A stretch of 64,000 bases of DNA, from contig NC_132879.1 in assembly GCF_030463535.1 (NCBI RefSeq), positions 44,039,970-44,103,969 on the forward strand. The letters are read 5' to 3'. Source of the stretch: Salminus brasiliensis. Its lineage: Eukaryota > Chordata > Actinopteri > Characiformes > Bryconidae. Position 1 is the first letter of the stretch; every line of letters starts with the position of its first letter. The notes under the pieces were generated by a model. The model was given only the letters and a program-made list of their open reading frames with translations, did not search any database and was not told the origin of the DNA. A program made the position numbers and the translations under genes. Below, one piece after another: positions 46,400 to 57,834 of the stretch.

Positions 46400-47459
46400 C
46401 TGAAAGAGCCAAAAATAAACATCTGCTCAATGGTTGTGCCGTAAAAGGACACAGGGATTGCCATACTTCACAATACCTGGGTGCATTTTTTCTGCATGAT
46501 CTGTGAAAGTGTGTTAAGGAATTTTTTTATTAGTGTGTCAAATTTGGTTACAGGAGAGAGGTTACATGGCCAACTGTTAAATTGTGCTTTCTCAGACTCC
46601 GTCTGCTGATGGCAAAGTGGCATGGCTCAGGTTTTGAACCCGCGTCCCCAGGCCAGGCTGAGTCACTCGGAGCCCCTGTAATGGTTTTTTAGATCTCCCT
46701 ACTGCCCACTCACATCCATGCATGTGCTAACTTACAAAAGTTTTTTTGTAGGAGCAGAAAACAGTTTCTTTGCACAAGGATAATCAGTCATTGACTCTTC
46801 AACACTTAGTGTTTTGCCTGCAGCGTACCACCGGTAAATCTAACTGAAGTTGTTGACCGCACTTCAGAGTACTTTGCCATTCAAAACAGTGTCTCAGACA
46901 GCGAGAGAAACAAAAGCTGCTTTCTCGACAGCACAGCCAACCACAGACACAAATATATATGCAAGCACTTACAACAAAGCCCAAGTGCTTTCACACAAGT
47001 CCTCTAAGGCCGCCTACAGAAACACACACACATACGCAGAGACACACACGCTGTCATTGTATGAGAGCAAGCCTCGGCTCACTACTCACATACACAATAG
47101 GAGGACTTGACATGACACTTCAAAGCATATTGTCGCTGTCCATCATCTTCAGCCAACTGCTTCTTAAGGCCATTTCTGTTTTGAGTGTGAGTGTGTTTGT
47201 GTATGGCCAGGGGTCATTTTGTGCAAATGCAGGCCCATTTACTAAATAAAGTAATTTGCTGAATTCACTTGATGGTGTGTACATATTAAAATATTTCATC
47301 AACGCAGTTAAAAAAAGCGAAAGACACACTTGTGTCGGTTTAATATATTTTATTTGTGTAGAAATAATGGCCTTATTTCAGTGCATTACTTTTTGTGTTT
47401 TCTCCCTCTTTCTCTCTCACTTGCTCTATCTTACGCTCGCTCTTCTTGTCTATTATTCT

Positions 47460-47660
47460 CTCTCTTTCTCCAACTGCCTTTCTCGCTGGCCACACGGTGT
47501 GGCTAACAGAGTCAGGGTGTGTGCCGGGGGGCCCCACTGGGGTCCAGAGGTCCATCTCATTATCAAGGACAGTAACACTCTGGAAAGGACGCTGAAAAAG
47601 GTCGCGCCAGGGTCGGCTGCCGACTGTTGGGCCATGGCTTGGGAGGTGAAAAAGAGTCCA
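47460..47660. promoter_or_regulatory. Candidate regulatory island
   Basis: Complex GC-rich block (GTGCCGGGGGGCCCCACTGG; AAAAGGTCGCGCCAGGGTCG) with open frames on both strands but no paired splice sites. More likely conserved non-coding DNA than an exon. Confidence 0.3.
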
Positions 47661-48699
47661 AGAGCAACACAAAGACCTTGGAGTCTGCCTTATAGAGGAC
47701 ACACACACTAAACACACTGGTCGCACACACACATATACACAAGGGTGGTGAGAGAAAAAGGTCAAATCCCCCTTCAGGCATGGACACCCACGCCTTCCAT
47801 AGATTTTCTCTCCTTGTGGCTTTGCAGTCAATGTTTTTTATTATTATTATTATTATTACAGTTGTCATTATCAAAAAAAAAACATCTGAACTAAACACCA
47901 AAATACAAAACAATAAAAACACTGATTAAACTGATATAGAATCAGACTAATAAATAATAATAAATAATAAATGTGTCAAAAAAGCTTTTCCCATACTTCA
48001 GATTTGGAGCATTTATTTAAACACAGAATTGAATATTTTCAGAATTTACATTGATAATAAAAAGTGTGAACTTGAAAAGTATTTATTCAATTGTGTGAAT
48101 AAACAAATGAAAAGAAAAATATACATATATAAATAAGTAAATAAATGAATAAGAACGTTCTAGGAAAGTTCAGAATGTCATATAAGGTTATGCTTAAGGG
48201 AGGCTTTACCAGTTTAGGGGTGTTGTTATGAACTTAAAATAATTTATATCTATAACTAATATAAAGTGAACTAAATATAATCTATTAATGTCATAAATCA
48301 ATTTGTGAAAAAAAAACCTTTTTTCCACTAAGCAAAGTGATTTGATAATAGTACACTTCGGCTGCTGAGCAACACAGCAAACAAAGACTGCTCCAAGAAC
48401 TGGCCACATTAACACAGAATTCAGCTGAAGTGTGCGGTTATACATCTGTGCATAATTAAGTACTTTACAACTGCTTAAAGCATGACTCAGCCAATCAGAT
48501 TTGAGAACTACCAGGACTATTTGTTTCTTAAAGAGTATTGCTAGCATGATCATTGATTGGGCTTAACAGTTGAACCAATATCGAATTTAAAATCGCACTC
48601 TATTTTAATACAAAAAGAACATGTCATTGGGTCACAAGTGGTCCTTCTTCCAACTCAAAAATAAAGAAGGAAACCCATAAGACCAATACACAAAGAACA

Positions 48700-49090
48700 C
48701 TGCACAGCCTGCTCTGAAAGGGGCAAGTTCCCATCACAAGTTCCCAATTGTCTCGCCCCTTCAAAAAGGCCCGGACTCGAGTCAGATGTCAGCGGCCCCA
48801 GCCCTTTATCCCAGTACGGGACGGTAAATTAGTGCGAGGAGGGCATCCGAGAGGTACGCCAAACGCTGACACTCGCACACTGTTCTCCCGTCAGCGGGGT
48901 GGCGGTCAGTGTGGATTTATGACCGCCTGCTCCACACGTTCCATCTTTGAGCTAGCGGGGAAAAGAGAGGGCGAGAGAGAGAAAGAGGCAGAGAATGAAG
49001 GGAGAACACGGGAGGCTGGGGCTCAGAGAGGCGTACAAGGGGCAGCCGCCACTACTTTTAGACCCCCCCTCCAAACTTTTCCATTGTAAA
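48700..49090. promoter_or_regulatory. Candidate regulatory island
   Basis: GC-rich unique block with ACGGGACGGTAAATTAGTGC and ACGCTGACACTCGCACAC, followed by an AG-rich patch. Open frames are Arg-rich and without splice context. Confidence 0.28.
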
Positions 49091-49450
49091 TGATTGGCTG
49101 CTTTGAACTGTGGACTCAAACAGTACCAGCTCAAGTCCCCATCAAAAGAACCCCCTTGTACCCAATCCCCCCAACCTGATTCTTATAAAGGAGAAAAGAG
49201 TAAAGCTCTCTCCCTGATATTTATGGCATGGTGATGGTGGACAAAACCTCAGAGCTCTGTGCCATGATATGTGATCTCTGTCTCTTTTGTGTTGCCGATA
49301 TGGTGGATGTCCAGTTAGGCTGGACACAATTCACCCCTGAGTGTGTGGGTGAATACGCAAATCCCCAGCTCAAGACCAAGACATAAAGGCTGACAATAGC
49401 ACAGTATGAATTCTGTGTGTGTGTTTAGCCTGTGGGCCAGAGTAACTCAC

Positions 49451-49891
49451 CTCTCTGAGGTGTGATTGGTGGCAGTACAGGCAAGTGGAAATCCTTCCAG
49501 TCTGAGCAAGTCTGTACCGGAATAACAGGTGTCATTCTAGACTGAAATTCTGGAATTGTGTGGCATGGGCTGGGAGCTCCATCTATACTTGTATCTATAT
49601 ACTGGTGGATATCTGGGCTTTGTTTCACTGGAGGGTTCTGGTCATGGATTGAATGGTTATTTTTTGAACTGTCTGGAATGCAGGTGGTTGAGGTTTCTGG
49701 GCTGTGAGATCTGAGGTACTTAGAGGGGCTGCATTGAGGAGATATTGCTGGGGTGCAGGAATCCAGGGCTGAGCCATTGAGGGAACTAAAGCGAAGCTCA
49801 GACAGGGCGGAAGAGCAGGCCTCTAGGTCATCACTGTTGTCATCATCATGGTTATCCTGAAGGATGCTGTCATTGCTGTCCCCTAGGTCTA
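49451..49891 (-). CDS. Acidic and Ser-rich exon of the EF-hand gene (phase 1-1)
   Basis: A 441-nt exon with a strong acceptor (CTGTTCTCTTTACAG) and donor GTGAGT. The first codon is split Val. An acidic patch follows (DSNDSILQDNHDDDNSDDLE), then a Ser/Pro/Thr-rich stretch (SPQCSPSKYLRSHSPETS) and a more hydrophobic end (DWKDFHLPVLPPITPQR). It is open over 146 codons with no stop. The intron separating it from the previous exon is only 307 nt. The likely role is a flexible, phosphorylatable linker. No known domain is recognised. Confidence 0.85.
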
Positions 49892-50198
49892 CTGTAAAGA
49901 GAACAGAGAGAAGACAACCATAATGTTTTTGGGGAACAGTTGTTTACGTAAGACCTTGTCCAAGCTGTAGCTAAGATTTACACCAATATATCTTCTGTTC
50001 TTAAGATCTTTAATGTACTTCACCAGGTAGGGTTTCTCAAGTAGCTAGACAACAAAAAGCTGTAGTAATGATCAGTAGGAGAAATCTCTCCCCTTCTGGC
50101 CTGAAGGTTACTGAGGTGTTTCTAAGAACAATGATGGCTCATCAATATCTTATAAATGCTCTACAATAGGTAGATCTAGAGCTGTCTAGTGAAGGTAC
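49892..50198 (-). other. 307-bp intron between the two long exons
   Basis: Donor GTACCT and acceptor TTCTCTTTACAG. Unique sequence, nothing recognisable inside. Confidence 0.85.
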
Positions 50199-50675
50199 CT
50201 GAGTTTGCATTAGAAAGGCTGCTGCTCAGGTCTGTCCTACAGCTGAACTGACTGGACGCAGGACGGCTGAGGTCAGAAAGAGAACTTGGGGTCATTGGGG
50301 TTGCAGGGGTTTCAGGAGTCCTTGTCACTGGGGTCATCACTTCACTTCCAGGCTCTTCAAAGTCCTCACAGTTAAGGTGTGGAGAGGAAGGCCCTGACAA
50401 TGGAATGACAATGTCTTCCCCATCATGTCTTGCTGGGGTAGACTGGTTAGAAGAGACGTCAGAGAAAGACAGAGACTTCTCCAGGTCTGCCCCTGATTGG
50501 GCAGGTGGTGATGGACAGAATGGAGGGTCTTGAGAGGCGATGCTTGGATGTGGAGATGCTGGAACACTGGGGAGTGCCTCAGCAAAGCACCTTCTAGTGT
50601 AATCACTCAGGCATGGCAGACGCCTCTGGTTTTCTGAGGAGTGAGAACGAGAAGGAATTGAGCCTGTTGTGAAAC
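50199..50675 (-). CDS. Long Ser/Thr/Pro-rich exon of the EF-hand gene (phase 1-1)
   Basis: A 477-nt exon with acceptor TTGACTTCCAG and donor GTACCT. It encodes about 159 residues, open throughout, beginning FTTGSIPSRSHSSENQRRLP. The composition suggests an intrinsically disordered region. Near its middle-to-end lies a dense proline-directed cluster (TPVTRTPETPATPMTP), five Thr-Pro pairs within sixteen residues and a likely kinase target by composition. Ser-rich runs (SSLSDLSRPASSQFS) follow. Being symmetric and a multiple of three, it can be skipped in frame. No catalytic motif is visible. Confidence 0.85.
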
Positions 50676-51796
50676 CTGGAAGTCAATAAAACAAGGTTAT
50701 GGAGACTTTTTTTGACCAAATTTGGGAGCTGTTAACACTTTGCACCAACACAACTGTTCACTCCGAAGGAATGGCTACAGAAAGAGTGGAGAGGAATAAT
50801 GAAAGTATCAGACTGTAGTCTCCAGCTGTCTCATGTTGAGATGGACCACTTGACCGTCCCACAGGCTGTCTGGCACAAGATGTGGCATACACACATGCAC
50901 ACATGCGCACACACACACACTCACACAGTCTTAATGAAAGGCATTGTTGAGGGTGCACAAAGAGAGGTCCTGAATAATTAACATGGAGGTCCTTGGCGAG
51001 GGTCAGGCAGAAAGCGTATTCATCATCATTTCCAGCTAAAAGGGAGAGGGATGAGGCTGAGGCAATGCAGCCCCATGCCTGACAGTGACATTTCTCTTCC
51101 CCACTCCACTGAGCCACAGAGCAAACAGGCTTTTGCCTGCTGGGAGCCTCTACTTTCTACCAGAAGCCCTGGACCCCCCTCTACAGGCAATGCACCCCCC
51201 CTCCCACCTCCCAAACGCTGTCCCTTTCTGCGAGCAGCTGTCTAGTTCCCAACTCAGTATGCAGAGGCTCTAAGATATGGTAATGACCACTTGTGCTGGC
51301 TATATGAAGGAACTCGTACTCATAATTGGGTTCAGACATCCCATCCGACTAATTAATGGACACAGTGACCGTGAGGGTAAACAAATGAGCTCCAAACTTA
51401 TTGTCTCGATGACATTCAGTGGCAGGTCCTGCTGTGATGTCTTATGTTTTCAGATGTCTAGATATGACAGATATGCAATTTCTTAAGAGAGCGTTTTGCT
51501 GTTTTTGTCTGGGCTTCACGAAAGAACACCATGTTAATCGCTATTGAAAGTTTTCTTGTGTGCGTCCATTATTTAATCGCCACTCTGAGTTAGTGTCCCC
51601 CTCTGGCCAGTCATATAGCTGACCAGCGCATTCTGAAATGCTGTAACTCTCCCTCCACACTACTTCTCTGTTTCAGACTGATGGCCAGCATCCCTTCCCC
51701 TGGGTGTACCGCCAGCCTTTGTAGAGCAGCCAGCCCCTAGCTGTCCAGACAAAGCACACTTGTTCCAGTCTGTGTCAGCGAAGAGTCAGAGCAGAG

Positions 51797-51891
51797 AGAG
51801 AGAGAGAGAGATAGATGGCTGGATAGATAGATGGATGGATAGATGGATGATGGAGGGAAGGATGGATGGATGGATGGATGGATGGATGGAC
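51797..51891. repeat. (AG)n then (GATG)n repeats
   Basis: AGAG run, then ATAG and GATG tetranucleotide units. Confidence 0.95.
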
Positions 51892-52033
51892 ACATGTCTG
51901 CACTGCTCTGCTCACAATACCCTTGCCTTCTCCATCTGTCACAGTCACACACACAACCATCAGTGTGTATGTATGTGTGAACGACATGTGTCATAGAGCC
52001 CTGTTACAGACCCTCATCCCCCCTCCCGCACAC

Positions 52034-52066
52034 ACATAAATATATACACACACACACGCACACACA

Positions 52067-52103
<37 letters not shown>

Positions 52104-52105
52104 AC
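52034..52105. repeat. AC/TC/AC compound repeat
   Basis: AC runs flanking a short TCTC run. Confidence 0.92.
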
Positions 52106-52351
52106 TCTTTGGGGAGCTGCAGGCAGGTCGGGGTCGATTGTGAGGGCCTCCGAGTACCATATGGCTGTATAATTAGTTTTGTCCCGCAGTGTGGAGCAAT
52201 GCCCCTGTCTCTGGTCTCCCGAGCCTATGCTCAGAAACACAGCCTCGCAGCATGCTGACGACCGTGCCTGCTCAAATGCCTTTACATCATGGCATCAGCC
52301 CTGAAAAGAGGTGGCAGGTGTCAAAGTCGTTAGGGTTTCACTCAAACATAT

Positions 52352-52556
52352 ACATTATATGGACAAAAGTATTTGGACACCTGTTTCTTCCGAATTAAAG
52401 GGTAGTAAAAATACGTTTATCCTGCTTTTGGTGGGGTAACTGTCCAGGGAAAGCTTTCTACTAGAGCATTGTTGTGAGGATTTGATTGCATTCAGCGACA
52501 AGACAGTTAGTGTTTAGTGTAGAGCAGGATGTTGGATGATCACCCATGCATTAGGG
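52352..52556 (-). mobile_element. TIR element M, copy 2 (truncated, opposite orientation)
   Basis: ACATTATATGGACAAAAGTA, TATCCTGCTTTTG, ACTGTCCAGGGAAAGCTTTC, TTTGATTGCATTCAGC and AGGATGTTGGATG align with the reverse complement of 41970-42178. The other half is missing. Confidence 0.75.
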
Positions 52557-53805
52557 CTGACCCGAAAAGTATTTTACAGGCTTCAGATAAGATTAATACT
52601 TAAATACATCCTTAAAAACATAACATAACATCTTTCATAATAGTAATTTTTCATAAACAGTAATTTTGAGAATGTTTATAGCCACAGTTCATAGGATATC
52701 CGATAGATGTTTACCGGTGCCATCGTAAATGAACTGAAATCAGCTATGATCATATTAAACGTGTTCTGGCTTAGCATTCAATTCAAATTACTATTTATTT
52801 TAGAAAACGTGTTGTTTTATTTTCATTGGCTGCATAGGAAATGTTGCTATTTGCCAAGCACTGAAATGAGATAACTTTTATACCCAGCATGATTCATTGA
52901 AAGCATCTACAGTCCTTTTTAGACTTAATTTATTGAAGTGTAGGTTAAAATATGTGCCTTCAAGTAATTTCAAAAAGTTCTTTGAGCTTGCAGCTCTCCA
53001 CTTCTTTATACAAAGTGTGGAAATCTGTTTAAAAGGGAGAGTAAAAAACTGTTAATTGTAGTTGATGTTTTAAATGGATGTTTGCATTTCACCATTTAGA
53101 ACCTCAGTGCTGGGCAATACTGATGTAATTTAAGATTACAACATTTCTTGTCTTGTAAATATCTTGCAAACCTGATATACCTTGTATTGATTGGGCTGTT
53201 TGGTCTACTGTCTACTTTTAAAATTGCAGTGTTTTAAACACTTTAATTAGCTAGTAAACATATATCTAAAAATGAAACTTACTATTTGTTATTTTTGTTA
53301 TTGTCATTATTTATTTGTTTGTTTATTTGTTACATGTTTGTGATTGTAATTTTATGTATGTTGAACCATTCTTGCAAAACAGTGTAAAGCTGCAAGTAAA
53401 TGACAAACTGTCAGGGTCTGCATATTATCAAAATTAAAAAAAGAAAGTGCTTGGCAAAAGAAACTCTATTTACTCTATAAATAAAAACTGTATCTCTATT
53501 TTATTTTACATGTCATTATAATATTAATATTAGGCTACACCACTAAAGACATCCCTAAACAAAAGAACAACATCACAGTTTAGTAACATATTACCCAGCC
53601 TTACAGCATTTAACTAAAAACATAGTAGACATCTACTGAGGCATTGTAGGCAGCATTATGTCATAAAGTTTATTATTAAAGTTTGATATTACTTGCATGG
53701 TTGAAGTCAAAATTGTGTATTCGTTTATTGCTGAGCATGATTGTATACTACTCTGTGTACTGGAAATTGTAAGCATCTCTGGATTCTTGAAAAGGGCTAT
53801 ATAAC

Positions 53806-53810
<5 letters not shown>

Positions 53811-53836
<26 letters not shown>

Positions 53837-53863
53837 TAATAATAATAATAATAATATTTTATT
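53811..53863. repeat. (AAGT)n(AAT)n with retroelement-like lead-in
   Basis: Preceded by TTGAAAAGGGCTATATAA, a word typical of teleost LINE 3' ends; the tail then expanded as tetra- and trinucleotides. Confidence 0.7.
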
Positions 53864-53999
53864 TAAAAAAATATTATTATTATTGTCATGACTGCAACAC
53901 TACTGTGGAAGAAGACTAGGCTGACTTGTCACACCCAACAAATCTTCTCCAATAATATATGCTGCACAGTTTCAAATTGCCTTGAGAGAAAACTCTAAC

Positions 54000-54177
54000 C
54001 TGTGCTGCTTAGTGGTTTTGGAGCGCTGAGGGGCTTCTTTTTCTGCGTTAGTTTAGGAAGGCCTGGTTGGGGTTGTCTGCTCAGGAAATATGGCGGTCTG
54101 GCTGGACCAGGGCAGGCCCTCATATGAGCCTCAAAACGTGAGCACGGGGGCCGAGGAGCCTGCTTAGGGAAGACATC
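54000..54177 (-). CDS. Proline-rich exon of the EF-hand gene (phase 0-1)
   Basis: A 178-nt exon with an excellent acceptor (T-rich tract ending TCTACAG) and donor GTTAGA. It encodes 59 residues starting DVFPKQAPRPPCSRFEAHM. Proline and basic residues are abundant (repeated PxxP-like spacing, QKKKPLSAPKPLSSTG at the end), which suits SH3-type binding and disorder. It ends with the first base of a Gly codon, which the next exon completes. An alternative acceptor upstream at TGAG would give phase 1, but it lacks a pyrimidine tract and is less likely. Confidence 0.75.
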
Positions 54178-54699
54178 CTGTAGACATAACGAAAAACAAA
54201 CCACATAAATAGCTCAGCATGTCTCCAGTGATGAAACAGCACTAATTCTGCTTAATATTGTGGAAGAGAGCTTGCTCAAGTGTCTTGTGGCTGAAATCTG
54301 AAAGGCAAAACTGTTAAGTCTCTCTTTAGTGACCTCTTGTGTTGACTGGGTGAAATGAGTCCAGTTGTGTTGGAGGTGGGATTTCTTTGGCATCTTATTT
54401 AGTAAATCCAAACATATGATGCTAGTACTGCGGAAAAGCCTCAGAAAGGCTGTAGAAAAGAGGCTGTAGAAAATGTGGACATTTTAGAATTAAGAGTTAA
54501 TTTTAGAATGACTGACAGAGCCATAGATGATGAATAATTACTAGCTAATCTTAATGACAAATTGTGATTAAAATGAAAATTGATTGTGAAAATGTGATTA
54601 AACAAACGCTCAGATTGAATCTGTGATTTGAAACTTCTGAATAGTAGTAAACATCTCCCATTGTGTCTTACCACACATAAACAGACACACACACACAGT

Positions 54700-55000
54700 T
54701 AAACCACTCTTGGCCATTTGGATCACTGTGCCATTCATCTTCAAAGCTAATTAAGCTGGGCCTGAGTCACCCACATGGAGATGCTTGTCGTCGGAGATGA
54801 AAGCGTTCGGCATCAGTCGGTCAATATTGGTCCTGAAGAATGATGATGAGCCTCGATGCCGGCCAGCCTGCAAACACACGTGGCCCTGGACTAATTCCCT
54901 CCTACTCTGCCCTTTACTCGCCAAACAGAGCAGTGCAGTGAAGAAAGCAGCGCACACATGGCCTTCATTCAGCCTCCTGTGATTCATGGATTGGATGAAA
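54700..55000. promoter_or_regulatory. Candidate regulatory island
   Basis: Complex unique block (TCTTCAAAGCTAATTAAGCT; TCGGCATCAGTCGGTCAATA). A minus-strand frame (GRHRGSSSFFRTNIDRLMPN) follows an acceptor-like TTTGCAG, but its phase fits neither neighbour, so I treat it as non-coding. A cryptic exon is not excluded. Confidence 0.35.
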
Positions 55001-55252
55001 AAAAAACATGCTCTCGCTCTCTCTCTCTCTCGCTCTCTCTCTCTCTCTTTCTTTCTCTCGACTTTTTTCTTTCCACCTCTTCGTCCCTCCCCAGATGTTT
55101 CAGGTGCTTTAAGAGACTTTTTTTAGCTAGCATCTGTGTGTGTGTATGTGTTTGTCTGTGTCCTTTGTGTTGTGAAAGCAGACAGGTGTCCTACTGCCTG
55201 TTACCTGTCAAAGAACATGCTCCAACTTGTCTAACACCATGCGGCAATGTGA

Positions 55253-55267
55253 CCCCCCCCCCCCCCC
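55253..55267 (+). repeat. C15 run
   Basis: Homopolymer of 15 C. Confidence 0.95.
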
Positions 55268-55945
55268 ACTCCACTCAACACACACTCACACACACATGCA
55301 TGTGTCTCTAAGTCTTTATTCTTTATGAAATGGCTGACAGTAGTTTGCTCTGCAAATACGGCCAAGCTGAGCTGATTGACTACTTTTTAAGAGTTGTGTG
55401 TTCTTGTTCTTTCTGTAGGCCTCTCTCTCTCATCTGTTTCTCTCTCTATCTCTCTATCTTTCTGTCTCTGTCTTATTGTCGTAACTCGCTCCTTTGAATT
55501 AATTCCTCTCTCATTCTCTTTCTTTCTTTTTCTCTCTCTCATTTTCCTCTTGTCAACACATGACCCCAACTTTCACTTGTAGGCCACTGTTTATAGCAGA
55601 AGATTAAACACATGAACGTCTGATTGACATCCCTAAAAAAAATGCTAAATGATTAGCTATTGTAGAGAAACTCACTGATTCAGTTTTTTTTTTAACAGTT
55701 TAGATTTTTTTTACAGACAGAACTAGAGTAGTTAGTCTGCATAGTACTGATTACTTCGCATAGTACCTTTGTATCACAAAAAAAATCACCATGCTACCCT
55801 TATTGTTGGATGCTCTGTGTGAATGTGTGCCCACATTCAGAGGGGAATTCATATTTAGAAGTGCTTGATGACTTCAGAGTAACAATAAAAGTAGGTTTGT
55901 GCTGATGTGCAAATGTAAAATCATAGTTTACAATATTATACAAAA

Positions 55946-55948
<3 letters not shown>

Positions 55949-55996
<48 letters not shown>
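55949..55996. repeat. (TA)n microsatellite
   Basis: About 23 TA units. Confidence 0.97.
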
Positions 55997-56006
<10 letters not shown>

Positions 56007-57221
56007 TAATACTTGTGAATATATGAATGTCATTGTTAACAGCAATGCTGTGAATTTGTTAAAGGACCTTTTCCCATACAACTACAAGCTTTATCAAAAG
56101 CTGTGAAGGTGCTCAGACCAATGTATAACACTATAAACCAGCTGTATAAACATCAAATCAAGCATGCGACCGTGATGTGACAGCACAGTGGGACCATGGG
56201 ATACGGTGCATATGGTGACAGTATTTCAAGATACTCTGTAAACTTAATCTTTCCTTGAAATGAACTGAACTGTGAAGGGGATTTCCACACAATTAAATTG
56301 TTTGTTTTCCAAATAATAGGGCCAACATTATTTGGCTAAACTTACAGCAACATTATGTAACATTTGTACCTTAAAATAACAGCTTCAAAATCATGCTCAT
56401 GCTCCACAGACCTGTAAAATGGAGAATAGTGTCTCATTTACTGCCACCGTTTACATGTTTCTACTGTGTCTCTCAGCTTGTCCAGAAATGCATGTAAGCA
56501 TGTCCTTTAGGGGTGATACAAAGTGTAATTTACACTTCTCAAATGTATGGGGAAGCCCATGAGGAAATAACAATTAGCGCATAATGCTGCTTTAATCTAA
56601 ACTTAATAAAAGAACTTCCCAAATAATACTTATGGTATAGTCATGAGTAAACGCAAAAGGTAAAATGGCTACTCGCCCCTATAGCCAACAAGAAGAAGAC
56701 TGGGTAATCAAACTACAGGAGATAACCTTATATCCAGGAAAAGGTTAAAAGAAAATGTTACATGTTACATGTTACATAACATTTGTTCCTCTTCATCTGT
56801 AAGCTGGGATGGCCAAGATTTGTTTGAACTCTCTGTCTTCTATCATTGTCACACTTTGAACAAGAACATGGCTGAAGACCACTGGTTATATCATCTCATC
56901 TGAAATATACTGTCTTGCTTGTTGTTGTTTTTTTATCCCATGGCTACTTCCTTACACCTGCAATCTGTCTGTGGTGGAATTAGTTTCAGTTTTAGCAAAA
57001 ATACATGTTAAGGACATTTGCTCTGGTCTGAATCAGTGTCCCTTGGTTTGGTTAGGTTTGAAAATCCAAGTGCACAAAAATGGATCACAACAAACCACAT
57101 GAGAACATTCTCATTCTCACTCTCAGCTTACTGGTCAGATCTGTCTGGTACAGAAGCAAAAAAGTAATTACAGATAGAAGGTCCTGTGTTCTGGACTAGT
57201 GAATATTTCTGTGCATTGTAC

Positions 57222-57256
57222 CAAGGAGCAATGGCAGAGATGGCATTTGTTCATAG
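57222..57256 (-). CDS. Tentative 35-nt microexon (phase 1-0)
   Basis: It is flanked by an acceptor ending ATTACTACAG and a donor GTACAA. It would encode MNKCHLCHCSL after a split Ala codon and end in phase 0. That is exactly the change needed to join the phase-1 end of 57348-57410 to the phase-0 start of 54000-54177. The intron separating it from the upstream exon would be only 91 nt. Three cysteines and two histidines in eleven residues hint at a metal-binding knuckle, but this is inference from a very short peptide. The phase fit could be chance. Confidence 0.3.
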
Positions 57257-57347
57257 CTGTAGTAATTATCTGGGAAATATACCTGGTGAACCACTGTTTA
57301 GCTTAAACTTGAAGAGTACAAGGATTTAGGTCAGATCACATTCTTAC

Positions 57348-57410
57348 CACAATTGAACCACTCCAGAGTTTGTTTGGGACCGGAGGATCTCAGGTTGTGG
57401 ATGATTTCAC
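57348..57410 (-). CDS. Exon 2 in window of the EF-hand gene (phase 1-1)
   Basis: A 63-nt exon with acceptor TTTTATAG and a strong donor GTAAGA. Only one frame is open: it starts with two bases of a split codon, encodes EIIHNLRSSGPKQTLEWFNC, and ends with one base. The single open frame and clean splice sites support a real exon. The following proline-rich exon starts in phase 0, so an additional short exon is needed between them; the best candidate is 57222-57256. The 63-nt length keeps the reading frame if skipped. Confidence 0.6.
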
Positions 57411-57834
57411 CTATAAAACTATGTGTTAACAGTTAGGTTAGTTAGTTCTTAAACCATGACGGTGCTGTGTTCTCTGTATTTCAAATAAGTAATTTTTTGT
57501 AACAGTGTTTATAGTTCAGCAATTTGTGTGGCAAAAAGTTGTCTTTTAACAACTGAAGAAAAACCTTGTAGAATTGTGTTTAGAGTACCTGTTTTTACTC
57601 ATTCCCTTAATAGTAGAACCAATTCTATGTGTGGACTAATGCAGCTCACCCTATTAAATATCTAAATAAAAGATGACTGGCTGCTAATTGAATAGACATC
57701 TGCTCAGAATGGTCTTTACATATCAAACGAAATGTGGTAACAACGCAGAATAGATGCTTTTCCTAACAACAGGAAACATTCATTGAGAGAGACCATTTAA
57801 ATCCTTCCGGAGCAATGACTCCACATCCTAACCT

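Larger units (their letters stand above)
46400..49450 (-). other. 3.05-kb intron of the EF-hand gene
   Basis: 46400-46600 shows nothing. 46600-46690 is a GC-richer stretch with a TTTTGAACCCGCGTCC word, perhaps a tRNA-like remnant. 46700-47250 is unique. 47460-47660 is an island. 47836-47858 is (TTA)n. 47900-48650 is AT-rich. 48700-49090 is an island. 49100-49450 is unique. Confidence 0.65.
50676..53999 (-). other. 3.3-kb intron of the EF-hand gene
   Basis: 50700-51450 is complex unique DNA. 51580-51760 is a GC-balanced block. 51797-51891 holds (AG)n and (GATG)n. 52034-52105 holds AC/TC repeats. 52130-52320 is a complex block. 52352-52556 is TIR element M copy 2. 52560-53750 is AT-rich with nothing recognisable. 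53811-53863 is (AAGT)n(AAT)n at the end of a GGGCTATATAA retroelement-like tail. Confidence 0.65.
54178..57221 (-). other. 3.0-kb intron of the EF-hand gene
   Basis: 54200-54700 is unique. 54700-55000 is an island. 55014-55060 is (TC)n. 55253-55267 is a C15 run. 55400-55550 is CT-rich. 55949-55996 is (TA)n. 56000-57220 is AT-rich unique DNA with nothing recognisable. Confidence 0.6.

Noticed and set aside
46600..46690. Possible tRNA gene (TTTTGAACCCGCGTCC)
   Set aside because: Only a B-box-like word is present. I could not fold a full cloverleaf with acceptor and anticodon stems.
47256..47831. Overlapping long frames on both strands
   Set aside because: There are no splice sites or start context, and both strands are equally open. 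Better explained as a GC-rich non-coding block.
54751..54987. Minus-strand frame GRHRGSSSFFRTNIDRLMPN as an exon
   Set aside because: It has an acceptor-like site, but the only plausible donor leaves a phase fitting neither neighbour.
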